Made by a program: the position numbers and the translations under genes
Shown: positions 29,299 through 39,686 of the stretch, in pieces
How positions within the stretch are numbered: position 1 is the first letter of the stretch
How the letters are laid out: each line of letters opens with the position of its first letter
Assembly (NCBI GenBank): GCA_029098185.1
Contig: JAQXNV010000022.1
Coordinates: forward strand, 62,001 to 126,000
Origin: Oscillospiraceae bacterium
GTDB lineage: Bacteria; Bacillota; Clostridia; Oscillospirales; Acutalibacteraceae
Direction: 5' to 3'
DNA: 64,000 bases
Notes under the pieces: model-generated
The model's input: the letters and a program-made list of their open reading frames with translations, nothing else
What the model was told of the DNA's origin: nothing
The model's database searches: none

Positions 29299-30924
29299 AT
29301 GACAAACATCAAAAAAAGCAGAGTGATCGTCACGCTGGTGCTGCTGGCAGCAGCTACTGCGCTGATGGTCACAGCGGCCTTCGTCACCACGGCCGACAGC
29401 GTGCAGCAGACCTTCTGGGCGCTGGTCCCGCCGCTTTTGGCTATTTCGCTGGCGCTGGTGACAAAGGAAGTGTACAGCTCACTGTTCATCGGCATTTTAG
29501 CCGGCGGTATGCTGTTTTCCGGATTCAGCTTCGAGGGCACCATCCAGCACATCTTTTCCGACGGCATCGTCAATGTCTTAACAGACAGCGGCAATGTGTG
29601 CATTTTGATCTTCCTGGTCTTTTTGGGCATGATGGTGGCCCTGATGAACAGGGCCGGTGGTTCGGCAGCCTTTGGGCGTTTGGCAGCCAGAAAGATCAAG
29701 TCTCGGTCTGGGGCCATGCTGTCCACTGTTGCCCTGGGCGTGCTGATCTTCATTGACGACTACTTTAACTGCCTGACCGTCGGCAGCGTCATGCGCCCGG
29801 TCACAGACCAGCACAAGGTCTCCCGGGCCAAGCTGGCCTATCTCATCGACTCCATGGCGGCGCCCATCTGTATCATCGCGCCGATCTCTTCCTGGGCGGC
29901 GGCAGTTGCCGGCTTTGTCGAGGGGACCAATGGCCTGACGCTGTTCATCAGCTCCATTCCATTTAATTTCTACGCCCTGTTCACCATCTTGATGGTCGTT
30001 GCCTTGATCGTGATGAAAGTGGATTACGGTCCTATGGCCATCCATGAGCGCAACGCCATTCAGGGAGATCTCTTCTCCGGCAAGCGGCCAGACGGCGGCA
30101 GCATGGAGGACGTAGAAAACGAAAAGGGCCGCGTTATCGACCTGGTACTGCCCATTGTGGCGCTGATCACCTGTTGTGTTCTCGGCATGCTGTATACGGG
30201 CGGATTCTTCTCCGGGAAAGACTTCATCACGGCCTTTGCAGAAAGCGACGCGCCCCTGGGACTGGTGTTTGGTTCCTTCTTTGGCCTGGTGATCACGCTG
30301 ATCTTCTACGCCATCCGCCGTGTCCTCAGCTTCACCGACTGCATGAAGTGTCTGCCGGAAGGCTTTAAGGCTATGGTACCGGCCATCCTGATCCTGACAC
30401 TGGCCTGGTCTCTGAAGGCAATGACCGACAGCCTTGGCGCGGATCTGTATGTAGCTGAGGTCGTCAAGTCCTCGGCAGCGGGATTGATGTACTTCCTGCC
30501 AGCCATCATCTTCCTCATTGGCTGTGGACTGGCCTTTGCCACCGGTACCTCCTGGGGCACCTTTGGCATTCTCATTCCCATCGTTGTAGCGGTATTCCAG
30601 AGCACCGACTACACGATGATGATCATTTCCATCTCTGCCTGCATGGCCGGCGCTGTCTGCGGCGACCACTGCTCTCCGATCTCGGACACGACCATCATGG
30701 CTTCTGCCGGCGCCCAGTGCGACCACGTGAGCCATGTGTCTACCCAGTTGCCCTATGCCATGACGGTAGCGGCGGTTTCTTTCCTCAGCTACATCGTGGC
30801 CGGGTTTACCCGCAGCGTGTGGATCTCTCTGCCCTTTGGCGCGCTGCTGCTGCTGGCAACGCTTTGGGTCATCCGACGCATCAACAAAAAACGAGAGGCT
30901 GCTTCCGCAAAGGAAACCACCTGA
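29299..30924 (+). CDS. NhaC-family Na+/H+ (or substrate/Na+) antiporter
   Basis: ~12 TM protein; KRAGGSAAFG-like NRAGGSAAFGRLAA, FIDDYFNCLTVGSVMRPVTDQ, GTSWGTFGILIPI, GDHCSPISDTTIMASAGAQCDHVSHVSTQLPYA. Confidence 0.92.
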   Translation: MTNIKKSRVIVTLVLLAAATALMVTAAFVTTADSVQQTFWALVPPLLAISLALVTKEVYSSLFIGILAGGMLFSGFSFEGTIQHIFSDGIVNVLTDSGNVCILIFLVFLGMMVALMNRAGGSAAFGRLAARKIKSRSGAMLSTVALGVLIFIDDYFNCLTVGSVMRPVTDQHKVSRAKLAYLIDSMAAPICIIAPISSWAAAVAGFVEGTNGLTLFISSIPFNFYALFTILMVVALIVMKVDYGPMAIHERNAIQGDLFSGKRPDGGSMEDVENEKGRVIDLVLPIVALITCCVLGMLYTGGFFSGKDFITAFAESDAPLGLVFGSFFGLVITLIFYAIRRVLSFTDCMKCLPEGFKAMVPAILILTLAWSLKAMTDSLGADLYVAEVVKSSAAGLMYFLPAIIFLIGCGLAFATGTSWGTFGILIPIVVAVFQSTDYTMMIISISACMAGAVCGDHCSPISDTTIMASAGAQCDHVSHVSTQLPYAMTVAAVSFLSYIVAGFTRSVWISLPFGALLLLATLWVIRRINKKREAASAKETT

Positions 30925-30927
30925 CCG

Positions 30928-30961
30928 CTTCCCACCGGATAAACCGGTGGGTTTTCTTTTG
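30928..30961 (+). terminator. Intrinsic terminator downstream of the NhaC-like gene
   Basis: CCCACCGG-ataaa-CCGGTGGG-TTTTCTTTT. Confidence 0.75.
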
Positions 30962-31077
30962 CGGTTTTACCGAAAAATGGGACAGATGCAGGGAGATTTA
31001 CACTTTTGTAATGCACTTTTACAGGAATTGTGGTATACTTAAGCTATATGTCTAATGGTTGGGAGAGGGAAATAACA

Positions 31078-31884
31078 ATGTCATCATTTACACAGGCGAG
31101 CAAGGTGGTGCTCAAGGTGGGCACCTCCACGCTGACATACGAAAACGGAAAACTGAACCTGCACTGCATGGAGCTTCTCTGCAAAGTCATCAGTGATTTG
31201 CAGAACTCCGGCAAGCAGGTAGTGCTGGTTTCCTCCGGCGCTGTGGGCGTCGGTATGGGCAAGCTGAAAATTTTAGAGCGGCCCGTGGAGACCGCCAAAA
31301 AGCAGGCCATTGCCGCTGTAGGCCAATGCGAGCTGATGTTCATGTACGATAAATTTTTCAGTGAGTATAATCAGACGGTGGCCCAGGTACTGCTGACGGC
31401 TGACGACGTATATCAGCCCGAGAGCCGAGTCAATGTCGAAAATACCTTTACGGAGCTGCTGCGGATGGAGATTATCCCCATCGTCAACGAAAACGATACC
31501 GTCAGCATTGCGGAGCTGGAAGGCGTCAGCCATTTTGGCGACAACGATTCCCTTTCCGCCATTGTGGCGGATCTGGTCGGCGCGGAAGCACTGGTGATCC
31601 TCACCGACATCGACGGTCTTTACGATGGTAATCCCCGCGTCGATCCAGAGGCAAAGCGTATTCCCTATGTGGAGGAGATCACGCCGGAGATCGAGGCGCT
31701 GGCTGGCGAGCCGGGCACAAACCGGGGCACCGGCGGAATGTATACCAAGGTGCAGGCGGCAAAGTTTGCCAATGAACGTGGCATTAGCTGCTGCGTCATG
31801 AGCGGCGCTAACCCCAATGATTTATATACGTTGTTTGGCGGCGGCCAGATCGGCACCGTGTTCAGCGGAAAAACAGAGCGATAG
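31078..31884 (+). CDS. proB: Glutamate 5-kinase (no PUA domain)
   Basis: VVLKVGTSTLTYENGKLN, VLVSSGAVGVGMGKL, IIPIVNENDTVS, FGDNDSLSAIVADLVGAEALVILTDIDGLY, GTGGMYTKVQAAK. Confidence 0.96.
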   Translation: MSSFTQASKVVLKVGTSTLTYENGKLNLHCMELLCKVISDLQNSGKQVVLVSSGAVGVGMGKLKILERPVETAKKQAIAAVGQCELMFMYDKFFSEYNQTVAQVLLTADDVYQPESRVNVENTFTELLRMEIIPIVNENDTVSIAELEGVSHFGDNDSLSAIVADLVGAEALVILTDIDGLYDGNPRVDPEAKRIPYVEEITPEIEALAGEPGTNRGTGGMYTKVQAAKFANERGISCCVMSGANPNDLYTLFGGGQIGTVFSGKTER

Positions 31885-31902
31885 AGAAACGGAGGAATCA
31901 CG

Positions 31903-33147
31903 ATGACAGCATTGGAACAAATGGGACAGCGGGCAAAGGAAGCGTCCAGAGCGCTGAACAGCCTGCAGGAGAAAAAGAATGACGGTCTGCTGGCCATTGC
32001 CAAAGCACTGCGGGAGCGGATGGCCGAGATCCTGGCACATAACGAAACAGATCTGCAAAACGGCAAAGCAAACGGCATGACTGATTCTTTGATGGACCGT
32101 CTGCGTTTGACACCGGAGCGCATTACCGGAATGGCCCATGGCGTGGAGCAGATCGCCGGCATGACCGATCCCGTGGGCGAAGTGCTGGAGGGCAAGCGGC
32201 TGCCCAACGGACTGCGCATTGAAAAAGTCCGGGTGCCTTTGGGGGTCATCGGCATCATTTATGAGGCTCGGCCCAACGTGACGGCAGACGCCGCTGCCCT
32301 TTGCCTGAAGGCTGGCAACACCGTGATCCTCCGGGGAGGCAAGGAAGCTTTCCATTCTAACCAGTGCATCACCACCGTCATGCGGGAGGCCATTGAGAGC
32401 GTTGGATTGCCATCAGACTGCATCCAGTTGGTGCAGGATACCAGCCGGGAATCAGCCAGGGAATTGATGGGGCTGACAGCGTATCTCGACGTCCTCATTC
32501 CCAGGGGCGGCGCGGGATTGATCCGTTCTGTTGTGGAAAATTCCCGTGTCCCGGTGATTCAGACCGGCGCCGGCAATTGCCATGTCTATGTGGATGCTTA
32601 CGCCGATGTGGATATGGCCGCCAATATCATCTTTAACGCCAAGACACAGCGGCCGTCTGTCTGCAACGCCATCGAGACGATCCTTGTCCATAAGGACATC
32701 GCAGAGCGGGCACTGCCGGTCATTGCGGCAAAATTAAAGGAAAAGAACGTGGAGCTCCGGGGATGTGAAAAAACAAGAGCCATTTTGCCCGAAGCAAAGC
32801 CAGCTACCGAGGACGACTGGGCCACAGAATATCTCGATTACATCCTGGCGGTGAAGGTAGTGGATTCCATAGAGGAAGCCATGGAACATATCGCCCGGTA
32901 TTCCACCGGACACAGTGAGTGCATCGTTACAGAAAACTACACCAACGCCAACCGCTTCACCGAGCAGGTGGATTGCGCGGCGGTATACGTCAATGCTTCC
33001 ACCCGGTTCACTGACGGCGGAGCCTTTGGCATGGGGGCGGAGATCGGTATCTCCACCCAAAAGCTCCACGCCAGAGGTCCTATGGGATTAGCGCAGTTGA
33101 CTTCCACGAAATTTATTGTGCGGGGCAGCGGTCAGATCCGCGCCTAA
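31903..33147 (+). CDS. proA: Gamma-glutamyl phosphate reductase
   Basis: PLGVIGIIYEARPNVTADAAALCLKAGNTVILRGGKEA, DVLIPRGGAGLI, STRFTDGGAFGMGAEIGISTQKLHARGPMGL. Confidence 0.97.
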   Translation: MTALEQMGQRAKEASRALNSLQEKKNDGLLAIAKALRERMAEILAHNETDLQNGKANGMTDSLMDRLRLTPERITGMAHGVEQIAGMTDPVGEVLEGKRLPNGLRIEKVRVPLGVIGIIYEARPNVTADAAALCLKAGNTVILRGGKEAFHSNQCITTVMREAIESVGLPSDCIQLVQDTSRESARELMGLTAYLDVLIPRGGAGLIRSVVENSRVPVIQTGAGNCHVYVDAYADVDMAANIIFNAKTQRPSVCNAIETILVHKDIAERALPVIAAKLKEKNVELRGCEKTRAILPEAKPATEDDWATEYLDYILAVKVVDSIEEAMEHIARYSTGHSECIVTENYTNANRFTEQVDCAAVYVNASTRFTDGGAFGMGAEIGISTQKLHARGPMGLAQLTSTKFIVRGSGQIRA

Positions 33148-33180
33148 CGGAAACAGAACGCAAAAAGAAAGGACATCACT

Positions 33181-33696
33181 ATGGTAGAATCATTAGCCAA
33201 TTGGTTTCAGCAGACGCTGGGCAGCGTTATGCCGGGAGAACTGGTCATTTTCATTACGTCAATGATCCCCATCCTGGAGCTGCGCGGCGGTCTCATCGTA
33301 GCCAGCGCCATGGGTGTGCCCATCTGGCTGGCCATTCCCATCTGCATTATCGGCAATTTGATCCCGGTCATTCTGATCCTGCTGTTTATCACGCCGCTGT
33401 TCAACCTGATGAAAAAGGCCCGGTTCCTGCGGCCCCTTGTAGAAAAGCTGGAGAAAAAAGGGCAGGGCAAAAACGCGAAGAAGATCCAGAAAGCGGAGTT
33501 TTGGGGCTTGATCTTATTTGTCGGCATCCCGCTGCCCGGTACCGGCGGCTGGACCGGCGCATTGATTGCGTCCCTTCTCAATGTCCGGTTCCTCAAGGCA
33601 CTGGTGGCCATTTTCCTGGGTTTGATCCTGGCCACGATCATCATGTCCACCATCTCCTACGGCATCCCGTGGATCGTTTCGCTGTTTGCGGGGTGA
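33181..33696 (+). CDS. Small multidrug export family membrane protein (Sm_multidrug_ex)
   Basis: SMIPILELRGGLIVASAMGVPIW, ILFVGIPLPGTGGWTGALIAS. Confidence 0.9.
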   Translation: MVESLANWFQQTLGSVMPGELVIFITSMIPILELRGGLIVASAMGVPIWLAIPICIIGNLIPVILILLFITPLFNLMKKARFLRPLVEKLEKKGQGKNAKKIQKAEFWGLILFVGIPLPGTGGWTGALIASLLNVRFLKALVAIFLGLILATIIMSTISYGIPWIVSLFAG

Positions 33697-33702
33697 TCGG
33701 CA

Positions 33703-34077
33703 ATGAACGGCGATTTTCTTATCACCATCGTCCCCATTTTTGTGGGGATGGCTGCTGTGTTGCTTTTGGCGGTCATCGTTGTCCGGTGCGTTCTGGGGAT
33801 GCGGAAATGGAAAGCGTCCCTCTCCTCGCCGCTCCAGTGCTGGGAAGCGGTCGTAGCGGAAAAACGGGCCGCTCAGAAAGCACGCCACAAGCTGTCCTCG
33901 TCCAGTCCTGCTTCCTTTGATACAGAGCTGGAAACGCAGTACGAGATCGATTTTTCTTTAGCGGATGGCAGCGTGCGGACATTTTCTGTGCCGGAAACCA
34001 TTTTTGCCTTGCTGTCAGAAGGCGATACAGGCAGGCTGACGGTTCAGCAGGAGCGGTTTGTGAAATTTGAACGATAA
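33703..34077 (+). CDS. DUF2500-like membrane-anchored protein
   Basis: N-terminal TM, AVVAEKRA, ISFSLADGSVRTFSVPE-like region, LLSEGDTGRLTVQQERFVKFER ending typical of DUF2500. Confidence 0.75.
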   Translation: MNGDFLITIVPIFVGMAAVLLLAVIVVRCVLGMRKWKASLSSPLQCWEAVVAEKRAAQKARHKLSSSSPASFDTELETQYEIDFSLADGSVRTFSVPETIFALLSEGDTGRLTVQQERFVKFER

Positions 34078-34109
34078 AAAACGGCGGGGAAGCTCCCTGC
34101 CGTTTTTTG
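34078..34109. terminator. Bidirectional terminator
   Basis: AAAACGGCGGGGAAGCTCCCTGCCGTTTTTT between convergent genes. Confidence 0.8.
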
Positions 34110-34114
34110 TTGTC

Positions 34115-34333
34115 CTAGTCGATGTCGTCTCTGTTTCGGCGTTCTCTGCGGAACAGCAGAGAAAAGCACCAGATGGCCGCCAGACCGATCAATGTGTAAA
34201 TGATCCGGCTGACAACGCCGGACTGACCGCCGCAGATCCAGGCCACTACATCAAACTGAAAAACGCCGATGCTGCCCCAGTTCAGGCCGCCGGCGATCAG
34301 GAGCGCCAGCGCGATTTTATCTACGATCATCAT
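34115..34333 (-). CDS. DUF378 family membrane protein
   Basis: DKIALALLIAGGLNWGSIGVFQFDVVAWICGG, RIIYTLIGLAAIW. Confidence 0.92.
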   Translation of the reverse strand: MMIVDKIALALLIAGGLNWGSIGVFQFDVVAWICGGQSGVVSRIIYTLIGLAAIWCFSLLFRRERRNRDDID

Positions 34334-34411
34334 AAAGCTATCACCTCGAAATTTGTTGGTCAGCCCTTATTGTTGCCATCTTTTTTGCAAAATATACAAA
34401 AATGCGCAAAA

Positions 34412-34442
34412 GAAAAATGCCCCGTTGCTGGGGCATTTTGCG
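34412..34442 (-). terminator. Terminator for the ispE transcript
   Basis: AAAAATGCCCCGTTGCTGGGGCATTTT hairpin next to the minus-strand ispE stop. Confidence 0.7.
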
Positions 34443-34447
34443 GTTTA

Positions 34448-35326
34448 TTATTTACAGCGCAAAACAGAAACGCCGACTCTCGCCGGGGCGCCGATGGATA
34501 CCGAAGAGAAGCATTCTTTCAGCGCAGAAGCGCACCGCACAGCGCCGATGCTGTGGGAGAACAGGCCGTACACAGCGGAACCGCTGCCGGACATACAAGC
34601 ACCCAGAGCGCCAAATTCTTTCATTCTCTGCTCAATCTCCGCTACCGGCTCTAGGGGGATAGCTGAAGAAAATACATTGCAGAGCCTTTGGGCGACACCT
34701 TTTAGATCGTTGTGTTCCAGGGCGCTGCACAATGCGTTGGTATCCGGTCGCTGGAGGATATTACCGCTGTCGATCCGCCCATAGGCTTCCCCGGTGCTGA
34801 CGTTGATGTCCGGCTTGCACAGGACGATGGCGCAGTCTGGCAGGGGCGCCAGAGGAGATAGCTCTTCACCGATACCTTTACAGAGCTGCGTGCCACCCTG
34901 GATACAGAAAGGGATGTCGGCGCCGACTTGCACGCCCAGCTGACACAGTTCCTCTACCGAAAGCGATTGTGCAAATAGCTGATTTAGCCCGACAAAGACC
35001 GCTGCGCCGTCAGCGCTGCCGCCGCCAAGACCTGCCTGGGACGGGATCCGTTTTTGAAGATGGATGTCCACACCGTAAGGCAGACCGCAGTGGTCGAAAA
35101 ACAGCCGGGCACTTTTGTAAGCGATGTTGCGCTCATCACAGGGGATCCCCGGTTCCGAGCAGGTGATCCGAAGGATGCCGTCCTTGTTTTTGCGCAGTGT
35201 CACCTGGTCGTGGAGGGACACGGACTGCATCACCATTTCCAGCAGATGATAGCCGTCCGGCCGCCGTCCCACCACATCCAGGGACAGATTGATTTTCGCG
35301 TTGGCCGCGAGAACGCATTGTTCCAT
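34448..35326 (-). CDS. ispE: 4-diphosphocytidyl-2-C-methyl-D-erythritol kinase
   Basis: ANAKINLSLDVVGRRPDGYHLLEMVMQSV, IPSQAGLGGGSADGAAV, ACMSGSGSAVYGLF; start MEQCVLAANAK preferred. Confidence 0.95.
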   Translation of the reverse strand: MEQCVLAANAKINLSLDVVGRRPDGYHLLEMVMQSVSLHDQVTLRKNKDGILRITCSEPGIPCDERNIAYKSARLFFDHCGLPYGVDIHLQKRIPSQAGLGGGSADGAAVFVGLNQLFAQSLSVEELCQLGVQVGADIPFCIQGGTQLCKGIGEELSPLAPLPDCAIVLCKPDINVSTGEAYGRIDSGNILQRPDTNALCSALEHNDLKGVAQRLCNVFSSAIPLEPVAEIEQRMKEFGALGACMSGSGSAVYGLFSHSIGAVRCASALKECFSSVSIGAPARVGVSVLRCK

Positions 35327-35389
35327 AGTTGTTCCCTCCAACAAAAGCGGGAGCAAAGATAAAGGTGCTCCCCGACCCCTCCTGGGCCG

Positions 35390-36523
35390 TTACAGATTAA
35401 ACAGGGTGAATCGCTTGATGTCGATCGCCTTAGACGGACACATCTCATGGCAGCAGAAACACTTGATACATTGGTTATAGTGGATGACCGCCTTGCGGTC
35501 GATGATCTCGATGGTGTGCTGGGGACAGCTTTCGGCACATTTGCCGCAGCCGCCGCAGTCCTTTGTCCGGATCTTCGGCCGTGGCGTGGCTAGTTTTTCC
35601 GCCAGAGGACGAAAGAGCTTTGGCACCCGGTCGATGAAATCGTTAGACTTCGATTCCGGCTGCACAAAATCCTTTACGATATGCTGCTCCAGGGGATCGC
35701 CCAGCAGCGGCACATCCTCCGCACGGGCAGGACAAAGGCCCCGTTCCATGGCCGATTGGAGCATGAAAATCTTTGACGGTTCCATGGAGATGAGCTTTGC
35801 GCCAATGAGGTCTACATTGTAGGGATTCTCCCCGCCCAGCAGTACGCCCATGTGCCGTGGCTGGCCGCCGGAAGGGACGTTGCCCTCCATGGCCGTGATG
35901 CCGTCCACAATGGAGATGCGGGGCTTTACTGTCTCGCATAGATCGGTGAGCATCCTGCCAAAGTCCTGCTTGTCCGGGAACCGGCAGTGAAATTCCGGTT
36001 TCATCAATCCCGGCACAGAGCCAAAAAGATTTTTCACTGCGCCGCTCATGCCGGTGAGGCAGTGGGATTTTAATTTGGCAATGTCGATCAGCAGATCGGC
36101 GTTTGCGATGGGGTCGATAATGGGAAAGGCTTTGCACTGGACACCGTGAGGCGCTTCCACCGAACGGTAACCGCAGTCCAGATTCAAGTCAAAACCGCAT
36201 TCTCTGGCCATGGTTTCGTAGCCGCAGACGCTGTAGGTGCTTTTTAAGGCCACCGGATTGTACGGGCCGCCGGCGCTTTCTGCGATGAGGACACGGGCGC
36301 CTAAGGCTTTGACACGCTTGCCCACTGCCGCAACCACCATGGGGTGGGTGATGATGGCTGCCTCTGGTTTTGATTTCATCACCAGGTTGGGCTTGATGAC
36401 CACCTGCATCCCCGGCTGGATCAAACGGTCCAGGGAAAGGGAAGTGAAGATGGCGTCAACGGCAGATTGCACCGCTGTTTCCGTATAGGAAGGGCAGTCG
36501 GCTAAATAAACGGGACGATTCAT
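35390..36523 (-). CDS. DUF362 domain protein with C-terminal 2[4Fe-4S] ferredoxin domain
   Basis: VVIKPNLVMKSKPEAAIITHPMVVAAV, AKLKSHCLTGMSGAVKNLFG, CGGCGKCAESCPQ...CIKCFCCHEMCPSKAI. Confidence 0.93.
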   Translation of the reverse strand: MNRPVYLADCPSYTETAVQSAVDAIFTSLSLDRLIQPGMQVVIKPNLVMKSKPEAAIITHPMVVAAVGKRVKALGARVLIAESAGGPYNPVALKSTYSVCGYETMARECGFDLNLDCGYRSVEAPHGVQCKAFPIIDPIANADLLIDIAKLKSHCLTGMSGAVKNLFGSVPGLMKPEFHCRFPDKQDFGRMLTDLCETVKPRISIVDGITAMEGNVPSGGQPRHMGVLLGGENPYNVDLIGAKLISMEPSKIFMLQSAMERGLCPARAEDVPLLGDPLEQHIVKDFVQPESKSNDFIDRVPKLFRPLAEKLATPRPKIRTKDCGGCGKCAESCPQHTIEIIDRKAVIHYNQCIKCFCCHEMCPSKAIDIKRFTLFNL

Positions 36524-36533
36524 AAGCGACTCC

Positions 36534-37700
36534 TCACAGCGTTTTCAGGAAGGTGTGGATGCGGTCCAGCGCCTCGTTGATGTGTTTCAGGGAATAGGAG
36601 TAGGACACCCGCACAAATCCCTCACCGCAGTCGCCAAAGGCGTTGCCCGGTACGACAGCTACCCGGCTCTCATGGATGAGCTTTTCGCAGAAGGCTTCGG
36701 AGGACAGTCCCGTTTTTTGGATGGACGGGAACACATAGAAAGCGCCCTCCGGCTCAAAGCAGGTCAGCCCCATGTCGTTAAGCGCCCCGACGATGAGCCG
36801 CCGGCGCATATCGTACTGTTCCCGCATATAGACGATGTCATCATCGCCGTTGCGCAGTGCTTCTGCCGCGGCGTACTGGGCCATGGTGGGTGCGCTCATG
36901 ATGCCGAACTGGTGCAGCTTTGTCATGGCGTCGATGATCTCGTGGGGGCCTACAGCGAAGCCTAAGCGCCAGCCGGTCATGGCAAAGGTCTTGGAAAACC
37001 CGTTGATGACGATGGTCCGCTCCCGCATCCCGGGGATCTCACTGAAGCAAACGTGCGGCGTGTCACCGTAAGTGAGCTCGCTGTAGATCTCATCGGACAG
37101 CACCAGCAGATCATGTTCTTCCACGACCTTGGCGATCTCCTCCAGATCCTTTCGCCGCATGACGCCGCCGGTAGGATTGTTGGGGAAGGGCAGGATCAGC
37201 AGCTTTGTTTTTGGTGTGATCTTCTCCCGCAGGGCTTGTGCGGTCAAACGGAACTTGTCCTCTGCCTTTGTCTCGATGATGACCGGGATACCCTCAGCCA
37301 TCTGGGTCAGCGGGACGTAGCAGACGAAGCTGGGCTGTGGGATCAGCACCTCGTCGCCGGGATTGACCAGGCAGCGAATGGCCAGGTCGATGGCTTCAGA
37401 GCCGCCGACGGTGACGAGGACCTCTGCTTCCGGATGGTAAGACACATTGTATTTCCGTTCCATCCACTTGCAGATCTCCTCCCGCAGGATGGCAAAGCCC
37501 CGGTTAGGCGAATAGAAGGTCTTGCCCTGTTCCAGGGTGTGGATGCCTTCTGCCCGGACGTGGAACGGCGTGGTGAAATCCGGCTCGCCGATAGAGAGGG
37601 AGATGACGTTGTCCATTTCGTTGGCAATATCGAAAAATTTCCGGATGCCCGAAGGCTTTACCTGTAAAATTTCCCGATTCATCCGACTTTGATAATCCAT
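36534..37700 (-). CDS. Class I/II PLP-dependent aminotransferase
   Basis: ISLSIGEPDFTTPFHV, PNNPTGGVMRRKDLE, LSDEIYSELTYG, INGFSKTFAMTGWRLGF. Confidence 0.95.
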   Translation of the reverse strand: MDYQSRMNREILQVKPSGIRKFFDIANEMDNVISLSIGEPDFTTPFHVRAEGIHTLEQGKTFYSPNRGFAILREEICKWMERKYNVSYHPEAEVLVTVGGSEAIDLAIRCLVNPGDEVLIPQPSFVCYVPLTQMAEGIPVIIETKAEDKFRLTAQALREKITPKTKLLILPFPNNPTGGVMRRKDLEEIAKVVEEHDLLVLSDEIYSELTYGDTPHVCFSEIPGMRERTIVINGFSKTFAMTGWRLGFAVGPHEIIDAMTKLHQFGIMSAPTMAQYAAAEALRNGDDDIVYMREQYDMRRRLIVGALNDMGLTCFEPEGAFYVFPSIQKTGLSSEAFCEKLIHESRVAVVPGNAFGDCGEGFVRVSYSYSLKHINEALDRIHTFLKTL

Positions 37701-38179
37701 TAGACCGTGTACTCCCTTCTGTCTCTGTCATCGTCAGAGAGGATGACGTCAGCTTCTTTATATTTTGTCAGGACAAAGTGGGTCGCCGTAGACAATACGC
37801 CGTCCAGGGTAGACAGCCGCCGTGCCACGAACATGGCAATATCCTGAATGGTCTTGCCGTGGACCATGACCGCCAGGTCAAAGCCGCCGGACATGAGATA
37901 AACGCTTTCCACCTCGGTGAATTCCATGATCGTGTGGGCGATGCTGTCAAAGCCGGTCTCCTTTTTGGGAGACACCCGCAGTTCGATGAGGGCGCTGGCC
38001 CGGTCGCCGGCCACCTTGTCCCAGTTGATGAGAGGCTTATAGCCGCGGATGACGCCGGATTCTTCCAGTACGGCCAGTTCCCGCTTTACATTTTCCTCTG
38101 TGGTGTTCAGCATGACCGCCAGTTGGGCATTGGTCAGGCGGGCGTTTTCGTTGAGCAGATTGATCAGTTTCTGTTGCAT
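37700..38179 (-). CDS. Lrp/AsnC family transcriptional regulator
   Basis: LLNENARLTNAQLAVMLNTTEENVKRELAVLEESGVIRGY plus RAM-like C-terminal domain; overlaps the aminotransferase start. Confidence 0.92.
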   Translation of the reverse strand: MQQKLINLLNENARLTNAQLAVMLNTTEENVKRELAVLEESGVIRGYKPLINWDKVAGDRASALIELRVSPKKETGFDSIAHTIMEFTEVESVYLMSGGFDLAVMVHGKTIQDIAMFVARRLSTLDGVLSTATHFVLTKYKEADVILSDDDRDRREYTV

Positions 38180-38290
38180 GATGATAACTCCTCTCAAAAA
38201 TAAACTAATATCTTATGGCAGCGTTTCCGGCACTGCTGTTGAAAGCGTTTTTGTATAGATGATCCGTTTTGACAGGGAACCTATCTGCGC

Positions 38291-39103
38291 TTACGCAATG
38301 GGCAGCAGATGGGGCTTCCGGTTGATATAGACGGTAAACTCATCAAAGCCAGCATTTTTCAGGATGTTCATGGCTTCCTCAACACCGGAGCCGACGTCGG
38401 CCCAGCGATGGGCGTCGCTGCCGATGGTGACGTACTTGCCGCCCAGCTCATGGAACCGCTTGATGACGATGGGGCAGGGCATGGTGGTGCCGATCTTCTG
38501 GCGCAGCCCGGAAGCGTTGAGCTCCAGAGCTTTATTCTTGCGGATAAGGGCGTGGAGGATGGAATCCACATGGCTCTCGTAGACCTCGTAGCCGACCTGG
38601 ATGTTGTGCTCGCCCCGGATGTACCTAAGAGGATAGGTCAGGTGAGCCAGAGAGTCAAAGAGATCGGTCTCGATCAGCTCCAGCACCTGCTCGAAATATT
38701 GTTCCAGAAGATGGTGGACGTCGCAGTGGGCGTAGTCGATCTCGTAAAAATCCGGCAGACCGACGATATTGTGCAGGGAGCCGAGGACGAAATCGAAATC
38801 GAATTCTGACAGCACCCGCTCGGCGATGGGCAGATTTTGGGTAGCCTGTCCCACCTCGATGCCCCGATAGACCTGGAGCTTATCCTGAAACAGGATGGCG
38901 GCCTTCTGTGTTTCCGAGAGCGACTTGCGGACAGAGTCGAAGAAGGAATCGTCCTCATAAAAGTTGCACTCAAAATGGTCAGTGACCGTCAGAGCGTGCA
39001 GATTCATCCGCATAGCGTTTTCACATAGCATGACGACAGAGTCACAGCCGTCATAAGAAGCGTCACTGTGAACGTGACAATCAGAAATATAACGGTATTT
39101 CAT
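38291..39103 (-). CDS. PHP-domain phosphoesterase (HisJ/histidinol-phosphatase family)
   Basis: DCHVHSDASYDGCDSV, ALTVTDHFE, GIEVGQA, VTIGSDAHRWADVG. Confidence 0.9.
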   Translation of the reverse strand: MKYRYISDCHVHSDASYDGCDSVVMLCENAMRMNLHALTVTDHFECNFYEDDSFFDSVRKSLSETQKAAILFQDKLQVYRGIEVGQATQNLPIAERVLSEFDFDFVLGSLHNIVGLPDFYEIDYAHCDVHHLLEQYFEQVLELIETDLFDSLAHLTYPLRYIRGEHNIQVGYEVYESHVDSILHALIRKNKALELNASGLRQKIGTTMPCPIVIKRFHELGGKYVTIGSDAHRWADVGSGVEEAMNILKNAGFDEFTVYINRKPHLLPIA

Positions 39104-39326
39104 AAGAGAGATTCTCCAATTCAAAAGATTCTACGCTGGGTTCAAACAATAAAACACAAAGTACACCGAAATGATATACAAATCCATTATAGCATAAAAT
39201 GATGGCTGTTGGTAGGGCGGGAAATTCCTTCCAAAGCCATTTCAGTCAGGCGCACAGGAAGCACCCCTTTCCCAGAGAGGTTTTTAAGCAAATTCACAAC
39301 AAAGGGGCGTGGATTTTCGGCAAGAC

Positions 39327-39355
39327 TTGACAAGCGGGCGATTGTGCCGCATAAT
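39327..39355 (+). promoter_or_regulatory. Putative sigma-A promoter for the ACT/UPF0210 operon
   Basis: TTGACA-N17-CATAAT upstream of GGAGG-ATG. Confidence 0.55.
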
Positions 39356-39388
39356 TGTGATAAATACGTTAATTTGGAGGTAGTGAAT

Positions 39389-39658
39389 ATGCGCGCAGTC
39401 ATTGCGGTCATCGGAAAAGATATGGTGGGTATTCTGGCGAATGTTTCCCAGAAGTGTGCGGAGTACGGCATCAATGTTACAGAGGTGACCCAGTCTATTT
39501 TGCAGGATATGTTTGCCATGATCATGATGGTGGACCTGAGCAAATCCACCGTTCCGTTTGCCACGCTGGTGGATTCTATGGAGAAGATCGGCGAGGAAAT
39601 GGGACTGAAGATCTATGTGATGCACGAGGATATTTTCAATTCCATGCACAGAATCTAA
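39389..39658 (+). CDS. ACT-domain protein (UPF0237)
   Basis: [53 protein letters not shown] 39389. Confidence 0.94.
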   Translation: MRAVIAVIGKDMVGILANVSQKCAEYGINVTEVTQSILQDMFAMIMMVDLSKSTVPFATLVDSMEKIGEEMGLKIYVMHEDIFNSMHRI

Positions 39659-39686
39659 ACGAGCGGAAGGGATTGGAGAAAACGAC

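Noticed and set aside
29578-30735. 385-aa antisense ORF opposite the NhaC-like antiporter
   Set aside because: Strongly skewed H/Q/D/R composition typical of the antisense of a hydrophobic membrane protein.
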